Source: Actinomycetes bacterium (GTDB lineage Bacteria; Actinomycetota; Acidimicrobiia; Acidimicrobiales; JAJYXR01). From it: a DNA stretch of 64,000 nt. The stretch is from positions 47,703-111,702 of the forward strand of contig JAJYXR010000038.1 in the NCBI GenBank assembly GCA_021801795.1, written 5' to 3'. The notes beneath the pieces were generated by a model. It had not been told where the DNA came from, did not search any database, and worked only from the letters and a program-made list of their open reading frames with translations. Shown piece by piece: positions 43,695 to 52,595 of the stretch; the first letter of the stretch is position 1, and each line of letters starts with the position of its first letter. Made by a program: the position numbers and the translations under genes.

Positions 43695-45170
43695 ATGCCG
43701 TCCTTCGGAGTGCGGGCGAAGTCAATGCTGGTGGCCTGCGCGGTGGTGGCCACGGTGCTCGCCGCTGGCAGCGTCGGGCTCGTCTTCCTCCTGGACGGGG
43801 CACTGCACTCCCAGGCGGAGACCTCCGCCCGTATCCAGGCCGCCCAGGTCGCCGCGCTGGTGGCCGGCAACGGTGGCCACGCTGGATCAGAACACCGGGC
43901 CGTCCTCCCTCCCGCCGCCGCTGGTGTCTACGTCCAGCTGGTCAGCGTGCATGGCAGGGTGGTGGCCGCTAATACCCGGGCTGCGTACAGGCAGGCTTTC
44001 GTGGCGCCCCGAGGAGTAGGGGCCTCAGGAGTCGTACAAAGCGTCGGCTACCTGCCTGGAGTGGACGAGGACCCTTACATAGTTCTGGCAGAGCCATTCT
44101 CGGCAGCCCTCGATGGCACCGAGGTGTCGAGATCCTCAGGTAGCGGCCTCACTGTCGAGGTGGCCGAGCCGATCGCGTGGCCGGTCCATGTGGAGCACCT
44201 GGTGACTGCGGCGCTCGCCCTGGGTGTTCCGGCGCTCGTCGTCCTGGTCGGCCTGCTCGTATGGTGGCTGGCCGGCAGGGCGCTTGCACCCGTCGAGGAC
44301 ATCCGCGCGCAGGTGGACGCCGTATCCAGCCGAGAGCTCCACAGACGCGTGGTAGAGCCATCAGGGGGTGACGAGATCGCCCGCCTCGCACGCACCATGA
44401 ACGCCATGCTGGAGCGGCTGGAGCGCTCGGCCGATCGCGAACGGCAGTTCACCTCCGATGCATCCCACGAGCTGCGGAGCCCACTAGCGAGCCTCCAGAC
44501 CCAGCTGGAGGTGGCCGTAGAGCATCCTGATACCGAGCGCTGGGACGAGCTAGCCGTGGCGATGCTCGACGACGTCCAGCGCATGCGGGAGCTGGTGGAC
44601 GACCTCCTGCTGCTGGCCCGATCGGGAGAAGGTGGGAGCGGGAGGGCAACCCCGGGCCCAGTCGACCTGGACGAGCTGGTTCTCGTGGAGGCCCACAGGC
44701 TGCGCACCTATGGCACCCATCACCCCGAGCGCTCAGGCAGGCCACTGATCGTAGATACCACCGGGGTAAAGGCCGCTCGTGTGCTCGGGGACGCCCGCTC
44801 GCTCGGAAGGGTGGTGAGGAACCTGGCAGACAACGCCGCTCGCCATGCCGTCACGAAGGTGAGCTTCGTGCTGTATCCAGACGGCGAACAGGCGGTGCTG
44901 GAGATCTCCGACGACGGGTCGGGCATCGCCGCTGCAGATCGCGAACGTATCTTCGAGCGGTTCACCAGGCTCGACGAGGCGAGGAACGTGGACCAGGGTG
45001 GGTCGGGGCTGGGGCTGGCGATAGTGCGTCAGGTGGTCCTTGCTCACGGTGGATCGGTGCATGTAGAGGATGCCCAGCCGCCTGGGGAGTGGAACGAGAT
45101 ACCTCTCGTATCACCTGACAGAGGCCCCGGCGCACGCTTCGTCGTCCGGCTGCCTGCACTAACCAGCTAA
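43695..45170 (+). CDS. Sensor histidine kinase (HAMP, HisKA, HATPase)
   Basis: 491 residues. Two helices (about 10-34 and 172-196) flank an extracytoplasmic sensor of about 135 residues. HAMP follows, then the dimerisation box FTSDASHELRSPLASLQTQLE with phosphorylated His258, and ATPase motifs VVRNLADNAARHA (N), DDGSGI (G1), FERFTRLD (F) and GGSGLGLAIV (G2). It pairs with the preceding regulator. What it senses is unknown; the flanking flavin-transfer operon and beta-propeller gene are candidate targets. The ATG sits right after AGAAGG, so initiation may be at a slightly later codon. Confidence 0.93.
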   Translation: MPSFGVRAKSMLVACAVVATVLAAGSVGLVFLLDGALHSQAETSARIQAAQVAALVAGNGGHAGSEHRAVLPPAAAGVYVQLVSVHGRVVAANTRAAYRQAFVAPRGVGASGVVQSVGYLPGVDEDPYIVLAEPFSAALDGTEVSRSSGSGLTVEVAEPIAWPVHVEHLVTAALALGVPALVVLVGLLVWWLAGRALAPVEDIRAQVDAVSSRELHRRVVEPSGGDEIARLARTMNAMLERLERSADRERQFTSDASHELRSPLASLQTQLEVAVEHPDTERWDELAVAMLDDVQRMRELVDDLLLLARSGEGGSGRATPGPVDLDELVLVEAHRLRTYGTHHPERSGRPLIVDTTGVKAARVLGDARSLGRVVRNLADNAARHAVTKVSFVLYPDGEQAVLEISDDGSGIAAADRERIFERFTRLDEARNVDQGGSGLGLAIVRQVVLAHGGSVHVEDAQPPGEWNEIPLVSPDRGPGARFVVRLPALTS

Positions 45171-45985
45171 GCCACCGGGCAGGGTCTGCCCGTAGGAGGC
45201 TGTGCCGGGCCGGTCGCGCGCTCCGATGAGCCGAAACCAGGGGTAGAGGCCTCGGATGCGTCGTGGCCGATGATGTATGCCTCGTAGCCACTGAGCTCGG
45301 CGAACCAGTCGAGTCCCTCCCGCCCGGCCACGCACAGGGCGGTGGCCAGCGCGTCAGCCATGGCGAGGCTCGGTCCTGTGACGCTCGCAGAAGCGGCTCT
45401 GGTGACGCTGCGGGAGTCGAACGGGTTCAGGAGGATCGGGCCCCGCTCGTAGGTCCCCGAGGTAGCGACTGCTCCGGGTGATGTGACTATGCAGGCGAGC
45501 CCCTGGGCATCGAATGGGTTCCTGATCCCGATCCTCCATCCCTCACCGGGTGCCGGTTCCCCGAAGGTCGACAGATCCCCGCCGGCGTTGAGCATCGCAG
45601 CCGGGACACCGGACGACCTCACCACCTGCAGGGCCCGCTCCACGGCCCAGCCCTTGACAAGCCCTGTCGGATCGAGACCTCCCGGCATTGCCCAGGGGTC
45701 GAACCAGCCGGCGGAAGCCCTTCTCGCCTCCCTACAGAGATCCAGGACCTCGTGGACGTCCTCGGGCATCTCTGCCAGGTCTGCTTCTCCTCGCCTCAGG
45801 CGGCTGATCGGGCTCTCGCCTATATAGGTGCTGAACACTGCGTCGGCCCGATGCAGGACGTCGCATGCAGACCTCAGAGCGAGGGCGGCTTTCCCCTGGG
45901 AGATATCGCCGAGGACCACCTGGAAGGATGCCACGGTGCCCATCACCTCTTCGGTGTGGACCAGCATCGGCGGGTGATGCCCCAT
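45167..45985 (-). CDS. apbE: FAD:protein FMN transferase (ApbE)
   Basis: 272 residues. ApbE signatures: EEVMGTVASFQV, DPTGLVKGWAVERA, LNAGGDLSTFG, GTYERGPILLNPF and the metal-binding SLAMADALATALCVAG. It attaches FMN from FAD to a Thr of target proteins outside the membrane. No signal peptide is evident from this start, so export is unclear. It begins 2 nt after the stop of the FMN-binding protein, its obvious substrate. Stop codons overlap with the convergent histidine kinase. Confidence 0.93.
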   Translation of the reverse strand: MGHHPPMLVHTEEVMGTVASFQVVLGDISQGKAALALRSACDVLHRADAVFSTYIGESPISRLRRGEADLAEMPEDVHEVLDLCREARRASAGWFDPWAMPGGLDPTGLVKGWAVERALQVVRSSGVPAAMLNAGGDLSTFGEPAPGEGWRIGIRNPFDAQGLACIVTSPGAVATSGTYERGPILLNPFDSRSVTRAASASVTGPSLAMADALATALCVAGREGLDWFAELSGYEAYIIGHDASEASTPGFGSSERATGPAQPPTGRPCPVA

Positions 45986-45987
45986 GC

Positions 45988-46578
45988 TCAGCGGAAGTGG
46001 AGGGTGGTGAGGGCTGCCTGCAGAGACATGGCGTATGCCTCACTCGTGTATGTCGCACCGGAGACGCCCTGAATGTTCGCGCTCTGCGCCGAGAGCACCT
46101 GGGACCGGAGCATCGGTATGACCTGAGACGCGATGCTGCCGGAGTAGGAGTCCGCGACCTGGATGCTCGGAACGGTTACGTTCGTAATCCTGCCGCCAGA
46201 AACGGTGACTGCCACGGCCAGCTGCCCATATCCGTACTGTTCGGTAGGGCCGGTGGCATGTCCAGATGCGCCCGAGGTGCTTGCTCCTGAGCTACCCGAT
46301 CTGGACCCACCGGCGGCACCCGACCCCGATGGCGATCCCGTCCCCGACCCCGATCCACCGGCGGCACCCGACCCCGATGGCGATCCCGTCCCCGACCCCG
46401 ATCCACCGGCGGAACCGGGTCCCGAAGGCGGGGCAGGGGACCCACCGGGGTACGAAGGGGAGCGACCTGCCGATGCCGGGAGCGCAGCGGCGAGGGTGGG
46501 GCGGGTGCCATTGTGCATCCCTACCACCGCAGCAAGGCCCGCGGCAGCGGATACGACGGCTATCGGTGCTCTTCTCAT
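45988..46578 (-). CDS. Exported FMN-binding domain protein (ApbE substrate)
   Basis: 196 residues. A hydrophobic export segment is followed by a long Ser/Gly/Pro linker built on a 48-bp DNA repeat, then a C-terminal FMN_bind domain. The flavinylation motif SGATYTS is at about 173-179, where Thr176 should carry covalent FMN, and VTVPSIQVADSYSGSIASQ precedes it. Such domains carry electrons across or outside the membrane in NqrC, RnfG, NosR and flavin-based extracellular electron transfer. Tight coupling with apbE and a ferric-reductase-like gene supports an electron-transfer role. Confidence 0.9.
   Translation of the reverse strand: MRRAPIAVVSAAAGLAAVVGMHNGTRPTLAAALPASAGRSPSYPGGSPAPPSGPGSAGGSGSGTGSPSGSGAAGGSGSGTGSPSGSGAAGGSRSGSSGASTSGASGHATGPTEQYGYGQLAVAVTVSGGRITNVTVPSIQVADSYSGSIASQVIPMLRSQVLSAQSANIQGVSGATYTSEAYAMSLQAALTTLHFR
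46307..46412 (-). repeat. 48-bp in-frame tandem repeat, about 2.2 copies
   Basis: It encodes a 16-residue Gly/Ser/Thr/Pro linker unit in the FMN-binding protein, between export segment and flavin domain. Confidence 0.9.
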
Positions 46579-46639
46579 ACGAGAGGTCCTCTCTTTCCGG
46601 GTCCGGTGACCATGGGGTCGTCCGACGAGTCCAGGGCGC

Positions 46640-48043
46640 CTAGAGGCTGAAGGCTTCGTGGTGGATGGTGGAAGGATCGACGTTCATGGAAGCCAGGGTC
46701 GCCTTCACCTGGGATACGAATCCCTCCGGTCCGCACACGAACACGTCGCGCTGGTGGATGTCGGGAACCAGCTTCCCGAAGACCTTCTCGTCGAGAGACG
46801 CGTCCGAGCGCGGGCCGACTATCTCGTGGAGCTGGCCGCGCCGGTGGTGCACGAGGGCGGAGATCTCGGCGCGGAACACGAAGTCCTCGGGGCGCGACAC
46901 CCTGACGATCACTATGGGATGGGCCCCGCGCTGGCCTCCGGGAAGATCCTCTAGGAGGGAGCGCACAGCGGTCAGCCCTATTCCCCCGGCCACGAGCAGT
47001 GCTTTCGTATGGCGCTGGGCGTGTCTGGTGAAGGAGCCGTAGGGGCCCTCGATGACGACCCGAGTGCCTAGGCGCAGCCGGCCCAAGGCTGCGGAATGAT
47101 CCCCCACCTGCTTCACGGTTAGGCGTATGTAGGGTGAGCGCACCAGTGCGGACACGGAGTACGGGTGGGCCTGCCACCAGATGCCCCTGGCCAGGAAGCG
47201 CCAGAGCATGAACTGCCCCCCGGCCAGCGTGAGCCGTTCCAGGTGGCGCCCCGAGCAGATCACCGACACCACCCCCGGTGCCTCGGTGCGCACCTCCACC
47301 ACCTCCAGGCGGTGGTAGAGGGTTTTGAACACAGGCAGGCCGATCCGGTAGACGATCACCACGCCGGCGGTGGCCAGCCATGCGACGGTCCAGATGGCGC
47401 GGGTGAGCGGATGGTTCACGAACGATGGACCGAGGGCGATAACGTGAGCGAAGGCCAGGGCCAGGCCGAGGTACATGACGAGGTGGATGGTCCACCAGGT
47501 CTCCCGTCTGAGCCTGGCGCGGATGGCGCGGATGGAGGTTACGGCGGCGATGGCCATCAGGCCGAAGCCGACGAGCGCCAGCAGCATGTCGGGGAAGGAG
47601 CCGACGAAGGTGGCGATCTCCTTGCCGATGCCCGAGTGTGCTGCCTCGGCGTAGCCAATGGTGGTCAGCACGGCATGGGCGGCGAGCAGGCTGAGCGGCC
47701 AGGGCGAGAGCCTGCGGTGCCAGCGGACCAGACGGTCCTGGCCCACGGCCCTCTCGATGGCCGGGATGCGGCTGACGAGCAGGACCATGACCAATGCCAG
47801 GTAGGTCCCCGCCATCGCAGTCAGGTTCCCGGCGAACATCGCCAGCCCACCGGTGGCGACCAGCTCGCTGTGGGTCTCCGCGGTCAGGGTGACGCCGAGA
47901 GTCGCGCCGAGCCCGAGCCCCGCGACGAGGACTCCGAGATCGGCAACCAGCGGTAGCGGAGCCTTCGAAGGACCCGCCGGCTGGCTGCCAGGGGACCGCT
48001 TCGAACCTGATCTTCCCGTGGTGGGGTCGAATGTGATTGTCAC
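46640..48043 (-). CDS. Ferric-reductase-like transmembrane flavocytochrome
   Basis: 467 residues. Six helices carry probable heme-ligating His residues (VRWHRRLSPWPLSLLAAHAVL and IHLVMYLGLALAFAHVIAL). An FAD domain (QAHPYSVSAL, LGTRVVIEGPYGSF) and an NAD(P) domain (LLVAGGIGLTAVRSLLEDLP, VFVCGPEGFV) follow. It should move electrons from cytosolic NAD(P)H through FAD and heme to the outer face. The FMN-binding protein encoded 61 nt downstream is the likely acceptor. The GTG start has GAGGA at proper spacing. The frame is open about 20 codons further upstream without a better signal. Confidence 0.9.
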   Translation of the reverse strand: MTITFDPTTGRSGSKRSPGSQPAGPSKAPLPLVADLGVLVAGLGLGATLGVTLTAETHSELVATGGLAMFAGNLTAMAGTYLALVMVLLVSRIPAIERAVGQDRLVRWHRRLSPWPLSLLAAHAVLTTIGYAEAAHSGIGKEIATFVGSFPDMLLALVGFGLMAIAAVTSIRAIRARLRRETWWTIHLVMYLGLALAFAHVIALGPSFVNHPLTRAIWTVAWLATAGVVIVYRIGLPVFKTLYHRLEVVEVRTEAPGVVSVICSGRHLERLTLAGGQFMLWRFLARGIWWQAHPYSVSALVRSPYIRLTVKQVGDHSAALGRLRLGTRVVIEGPYGSFTRHAQRHTKALLVAGGIGLTAVRSLLEDLPGGQRGAHPIVIVRVSRPEDFVFRAEISALVHHRRGQLHEIVGPRSDASLDEKVFGKLVPDIHQRDVFVCGPEGFVSQVKATLASMNVDPSTIHHEAFSL

Positions 48044-48252
48044 GTCGCGAATCCTCGTGGTCGATCCTGGGTGCCGGCCGAGTGCGCGGTGTGTGTGCAC
48101 CGAAAGGCGCCACGGACCGGCGAGCCCAGGAGGATAAAGGGCACCTCACCAGCGAGGATACGAGAAGGCGGCTGAGGGTTTCCTGAGCTGGTGGCTCGTC
48201 GGTGCCCGGGCTCACCCTGCTCACAGGCTCCGGCGGTTACGCTTGACGCTTC

Positions 48253-48969
48253 ATGAGCCCGGCTGGCATGCCCACGGAGAGCCACTCCGCCCGTTGGGGC
48301 AGGAGGACGTCCACATGGGAGCACCATGTGACCTCGGCTCCTGGCTTCGCGAAGGTGCGCGAGGTGCTCGTCCGGGTTGCCCAGCCGGTGGCCGGTGACG
48401 CGGTTGTGGACCTGGGAGCCGGGACGGGCTTCGTGACCCTGGAGGTTGCGCCGGAGGTGGAGAGCGTTCTGGCGGTGGACTTCGCGGCCCCGATGCTGGA
48501 GGCCCTGGAGAAGCAGGCTGCAGCGCTCGGCGTGTCGAACGTGAGCACCCACCGGGGAGACCTGGCCGTTTTCGACCTGCCCGAGGCGAGCGTGGACCTG
48601 GTCGTCTCCAGCTACGCCCTCCACCACCTGACCGACCCCGCCAAGCAGGACCTCGTGGCCCGCTCCTACGCCTGGCTGCGGCCGGGGGGAAGGATCGTGA
48701 TAGCCGACATGATGTTCGGCAGGGGACTCTCCCAGCGGGACAGGCGGATCCTGGTGTCGAAGGTGGCGGCTCTCGCACGCAAGGGTCCCGGTGGCCTCTG
48801 GCGGATCCTGAAGAACGCCGTTCGCTTCGGGCTCCGCCGCGGTAGCGAGCTGCCCGCGACGCCGGAGTTCTGGCAGCAGGCACTCGGGTCTGCTGGATTC
48901 CAGGAGGTCGGCTTCGAACCGGTGGTCGCCGAGGCAGGGGTGGTGTTCGGGCGCAAGCCGCCAGCCTGA
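48253..48969 (+). CDS. Class I SAM-dependent methyltransferase
   Basis: 238 residues. Motif I VVDLGAGTGFVTLEVA, motif II acidic residue in VLAVDFAAPML, motif post-II LVVSSYALHHLTDPAKQDLVARSYAWLRPGGRIVIADM. The arrangement resembles UbiE/Coq5-type small-molecule methyltransferases. The substrate is unknown. It is divergent from the ferric-reductase-like gene over 209 nt. TACGCT 8-9 nt before the ATG and no Shine-Dalgarno hint at a leaderless transcript. Confidence 0.85.
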   Translation: MSPAGMPTESHSARWGRRTSTWEHHVTSAPGFAKVREVLVRVAQPVAGDAVVDLGAGTGFVTLEVAPEVESVLAVDFAAPMLEALEKQAAALGVSNVSTHRGDLAVFDLPEASVDLVVSSYALHHLTDPAKQDLVARSYAWLRPGGRIVIADMMFGRGLSQRDRRILVSKVAALARKGPGGLWRILKNAVRFGLRRGSELPATPEFWQQALGSAGFQEVGFEPVVAEAGVVFGRKPPA

Positions 48970-49199
48970 TGCGCTGGCCAGCCTGCGCTCCTGGTCTGGT
49001 CACTAGCGGCTATCCTGAAGCGCTGGCCAGCAGTCGCTCGGCGAGCAGGCGTCCCGACCAGCCCCCAGCGAAGAGCCCCTAGCGCGCGCCAGTGGTTATG
49101 GGAGATGATCGTGCGCACCGAACCGCCCTCCCCACTGGAGCCTGATCCTCCTGGCTCGGGGCGGGATGGACCTGAGGTGGATCCGACTACCGGGAGGCC

Positions 49200-50381
49200 G
49201 TGAGCACAGTGAACTGGGTGGACATCGTGCTGCTGGTGCTGGTGGCGCTCTCCGCCGTCCACGGTCTAAGGCTGGGCGCGGCCATGCAGGTGCTCTCCTT
49301 CGGCGGTTTCTGGCTGGGCCTCTTCCTGGGAGCTCTCCTGGTCCCGGTGGTGGCTCCCCTAGTGCATAGCCACATGGCGAAGCTGGTGCTGGCTGTGGTG
49401 GTTATGTTCGGTGCGGCCTTCCTGGTGGGGGGCATCGGCCGCTATCTCGGTGCCCGCTCGGGTCACGCTCTTAGGAGGGTGCGGCTCGGGCCGCTCGACT
49501 CGGGGCTCGGAGTGGCGGTGGCCGTGGTGGCCACACTGCTGGCCGCCTGGCTGGTAGCTAACGTGATGGCGAACAGCCGGTTCACCTCCCTGGATGCGGC
49601 ACTCGGGCAGTCGCGGATCATCCGTGCCCTCGACGAGGTGGTCCCGTTCAAGCCATCGCTCATCTTCACCCGGATCGAGGCCTTCCTGTCCTCCGAGGGC
49701 TTCCCCGTGGTGTTCTCCGGCGTCCCACCTGCGAGCGCAGGTCCGGTTACCCTCCCGACGACCTCCGAGGTGGACGCTGCCCTGTCCTCTGCAGGGCGCT
49801 CCACCGTCCAGATCGTGGGGGAGGGATGTGGGGTCATACAGGAGGGATCCGGCTTCGTGGTGGCTCCGGGCCTCGTGCTCACGAACGCCCATGTGGTCGC
49901 CGGCATCAGGCACCCCCTGGTGGTCGACTCCTCGGGACGTCATGCGACCACGACCATCCTCTATGACCCACGGCTGGACGTCGCGGTCCTAAGGGTCGCA
50001 GGGCTGAACGAGCCGCCCCTATCTCTCGATCCACACCTGGTAGGTCGTGGGACCGATGGTATCTGGATCGGCTATCCCGGCGGAGGCCCCTTCGCATACG
50101 GCCCCGCTGGGGTGATGACGTCCTTTGATGCCACCGGCCTCGATATCTACGGGAACCTGTCGGTCACCAGGGAGATATACGAGCTGGAAGCAGTCATACG
50201 TCCGGGGAACTCCGGGGGTCCCCTGGTGGAGCCCAACGGGACCGTGGTGGGTGTCGTCTTCGCCCGGTCGACCACGAACCCGGATGTGGGATACGCCCTG
50301 GCGAGTCCTGCGGTACTGGCCGAGGTCCACCGGGCGGAGACCTCGGGCGCGCCGACCAGCGACGGCGCCTGCATCGACTGA
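49200..50381 (+). CDS. marP: MarP-type periplasmic serine protease (CvpA domain + trypsin fold)
   Basis: 393 residues. Four N-terminal helices form a CvpA/colicin V production domain. The chymotrypsin-like protease has His231 (LTNAHVVAG), Asp260 (DPRLDVAVL) and Ser338 (RPGNSGGPLV). Cysteines in GEGCGVI and near the C-terminus (GACID) could form the disulfide seen in mycobacterial MarP. MarP is needed for acid and oxidative stress survival and processes cell-wall hydrolases. The start is this GTG or a second one 9 nt later, which has better spacing from GGGAGG. Confidence 0.9.
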   Translation: MSTVNWVDIVLLVLVALSAVHGLRLGAAMQVLSFGGFWLGLFLGALLVPVVAPLVHSHMAKLVLAVVVMFGAAFLVGGIGRYLGARSGHALRRVRLGPLDSGLGVAVAVVATLLAAWLVANVMANSRFTSLDAALGQSRIIRALDEVVPFKPSLIFTRIEAFLSSEGFPVVFSGVPPASAGPVTLPTTSEVDAALSSAGRSTVQIVGEGCGVIQEGSGFVVAPGLVLTNAHVVAGIRHPLVVDSSGRHATTTILYDPRLDVAVLRVAGLNEPPLSLDPHLVGRGTDGIWIGYPGGGPFAYGPAGVMTSFDATGLDIYGNLSVTREIYELEAVIRPGNSGGPLVEPNGTVVGVVFARSTTNPDVGYALASPAVLAEVHRAETSGAPTSDGACID

Positions 50382-50383
50382 GC

Positions 50384-50582
50384 AGGCCGTCCACCCGCCA
50401 GAGTTCGGCGCAGCCCTGCCCGGACACTCCAGGCATGGCCGGTGGAGGGTGAGGAGGCCGTCCACCCTTCAGCTTTTCGGCGCAGCCCTGCCCGGACACT
50501 CCAGGCATGGCCGGTGGAGGGTGAGGAGGCCGGCTGCCGCCAGAGTTCGGCGCAGCCCTGCCCGGACACTCCAGGCACGGCC
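50384..50582. repeat. About 70-bp tandem repeat, 2.8 copies, intergenic
   Basis: Three near-identical units with core TTCGGCGCAGCCCTGCCCGG begin at about 50404, 50476 and 50546. They fill almost the whole 234-nt spacer between marP and the GH15 gene. Each unit can fold (CCAGGCATGGCCGGTGG region). No coding frame is conserved. Confidence 0.9.
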
Positions 50583-50615
50583 GCCGCATAGCAGGCCTTA
50601 TGTGCTGGTAAGAAT

Positions 50616-52595
50616 GTGGGCGTGGCGCTCCGCATCGAGGACTACGGGATCATCGGGGACACCCATACGGCTGCTCTCGTCGGCATAGACGGTTCGATCG
50701 ACTGGCTCTGCCTGCCCCGTTTCGACTCCCCCGCGTGCTTCACGAAGCTCCTGGGCAAGGCCGAGCACGGTTACTGGCGAATAGCCCCATCCGAGAAACT
50801 GGAGGGCAGTGGGCGAGCTGCCAGGCGGTCGTACCGAGGCGATTCGCTGGTGCTGGAGACGGAGTTCGACACACCCGGCGGGACGGTCCGGATCACCGAC
50901 TGCATGCCGATCCGCGAGACCCACCCCGAGGTCGTGCGCATGGTGACCGGTGTGAGCGGGAGCGTACCTATGCGCATGGAGCTGACCATCCGGTTCGACT
51001 ACGGAACGGTGGTGCCCTGGGTACGCCGGATCGGCGGTCTTCTCGTGGCAACCGCTGGTCCCGCCGCGCTGGCCCTGTGGACCCCGGTACACCTCCATGG
51101 CGAGGATATGCACACCGTGGGGGAGTTCACCGTCTCAGAGGGCGAGCAGGTGCCGTTCGTGCTGAGCTGGTTCAGCTCCAACGAGGATCCGCCCCGACCG
51201 ACCGACGGCCACTACGCGATAGAGGACACGGCTCTCTTCTGGCAGGAGTGGGCCGACCAGTGCGCGGTCGACGACCTCGACGGCGAATGGCGCGACGCCG
51301 TGGTGCGGTCCCTGGTGACGCTGAAGGCTCTCACCTACTCACCGACAGGCGGCATAGTGGCGGCTGCCACGACGTCGCTACCAGAAGCGCTCGGTGGCTC
51401 GCGTAACTGGGACTACCGCTACTGCTGGTTACGTGATGCGACCCTTACCCTCGAGTCGCTCATGAGAGGTGGTTACCACGAGGAGGCCATCGCCTGGCGG
51501 GACTGGCTGCTCAGGGCAGTAGCAGGCGACCCGAGGGACCTGCAGATCATGTACGGCCCGGCTGGGGAGCGCCGTCTGGAGGAGTGGGAGGTTCCGTGGT
51601 TGCCCGGCTACGAGGACTCGGCACCGGTGAGGATCGGCAATGCCGCGGCAGGCCAGTTCCAGCTGGATGTCTATGGCGAGGTGATGTCGGCCTTGTACGA
51701 GGCGTGCCTGCTGGGTGACCCGGTCAGCCACAGCGCCTGGGATCTCCAGCGCGCGCTGATGGACTTCCTGGAGTCGGGCTGGGCCGAGCCCGACGACGGC
51801 ATCTGGGAAGTACGCGGGCCGAGGCGGCACTTCACCCACTCGAAGGTGATGGCCTGGGTCGCCGTAGACCGGGCGGTGAAGTCGATCGAGAAGTTCGGTC
51901 TCGACGGGCCAGTCGACACCTGGAGAGCCCTACGCAGCCAGATCCACGAGGAGGTATGTGCCAAGGGCTATAACGCGGACCTGGGGGCCTTCACCCAGTA
52001 CTACGGCTCGACCTCCCTCGACGCCAGCGTGCTCATGATACCGCTGGTGGGCTTCCTGCCCGCCGATGACCCGAGGGTGCGTTCCACCGTCGAAGTATTG
52101 GAACGGGAGCTCAACGAGGGCGGTTTCGTCCTGCGCTACAAGGCATCCGATGCCCACGACGTCGACGGGCTGAAGGGGCGTGAGGGAGCATTCCTCGCAT
52201 GCTCCTTCTGGTTGGCCGACTGCCTGTGGATGGTCGGCAGGCACGATGATGCACGCCAGCTCTTCGGTAAGCTGCTGTCGCTGCGAAACGACCTTGGCCT
52301 TCTGGCCGAAGAGTACGACGCCCTGGCAGGCAGGCAGGTGGGTAACTTTCCCCAGGCCTTCTCCCACGTTTCCCTGGTGAACGCCGCCTATAACCTGAGT
52401 GGGCACTCACTGGCGAAGCCCGACACCGCCAGGCGGGCCTCGAGGAGGTCGATCGGCAGGGGGACCCGCATGTCGGGTAGCCCAGGCGCGAGAGCGCGGT
52501 CCCACTCCCACTTCTCGGATCCGCCTCGCTTCGCCCGCCCGGTGAAGCGGCGCGGGCCGAAGCCAGAACCTGGAAGCCAGACGAAGGGACAGTGA
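50616..52595 (+). CDS. Glycoside hydrolase family 15 (glucoamylase/trehalase-like)
   Basis: 659 residues. The N-terminal beta-sandwich starts IEDYGIIGDTHTAALVGIDGSIDWLCLPRFDSPACF, the signature of bacterial/archaeal GH15. The (alpha/alpha)6 barrel has YCWLRDATLTLESLMRGG, GELQ-type and DDGIWEVRGPRRHFTHSKVMAWVAVDRA segments, in which the Glu of WEVRG is a likely catalytic residue, and NFPQAFSHVSLVNAAYNL. It hydrolyses alpha-glucosidic bonds or, as in mycobacterial and Thermoplasma homologues, trehalose, releasing beta-glucose. No signal peptide, so cytosolic. The last 60 residues are basic and unconserved. The stop overlaps the dehydrogenase start (TGATG). Confidence 0.92.
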   Translation: MGVALRIEDYGIIGDTHTAALVGIDGSIDWLCLPRFDSPACFTKLLGKAEHGYWRIAPSEKLEGSGRAARRSYRGDSLVLETEFDTPGGTVRITDCMPIRETHPEVVRMVTGVSGSVPMRMELTIRFDYGTVVPWVRRIGGLLVATAGPAALALWTPVHLHGEDMHTVGEFTVSEGEQVPFVLSWFSSNEDPPRPTDGHYAIEDTALFWQEWADQCAVDDLDGEWRDAVVRSLVTLKALTYSPTGGIVAAATTSLPEALGGSRNWDYRYCWLRDATLTLESLMRGGYHEEAIAWRDWLLRAVAGDPRDLQIMYGPAGERRLEEWEVPWLPGYEDSAPVRIGNAAAGQFQLDVYGEVMSALYEACLLGDPVSHSAWDLQRALMDFLESGWAEPDDGIWEVRGPRRHFTHSKVMAWVAVDRAVKSIEKFGLDGPVDTWRALRSQIHEEVCAKGYNADLGAFTQYYGSTSLDASVLMIPLVGFLPADDPRVRSTVEVLERELNEGGFVLRYKASDAHDVDGLKGREGAFLACSFWLADCLWMVGRHDDARQLFGKLLSLRNDLGLLAEEYDALAGRQVGNFPQAFSHVSLVNAAYNLSGHSLAKPDTARRASRRSIGRGTRMSGSPGARARSHSHFSDPPRFARPVKRRGPKPEPGSQTKGQ

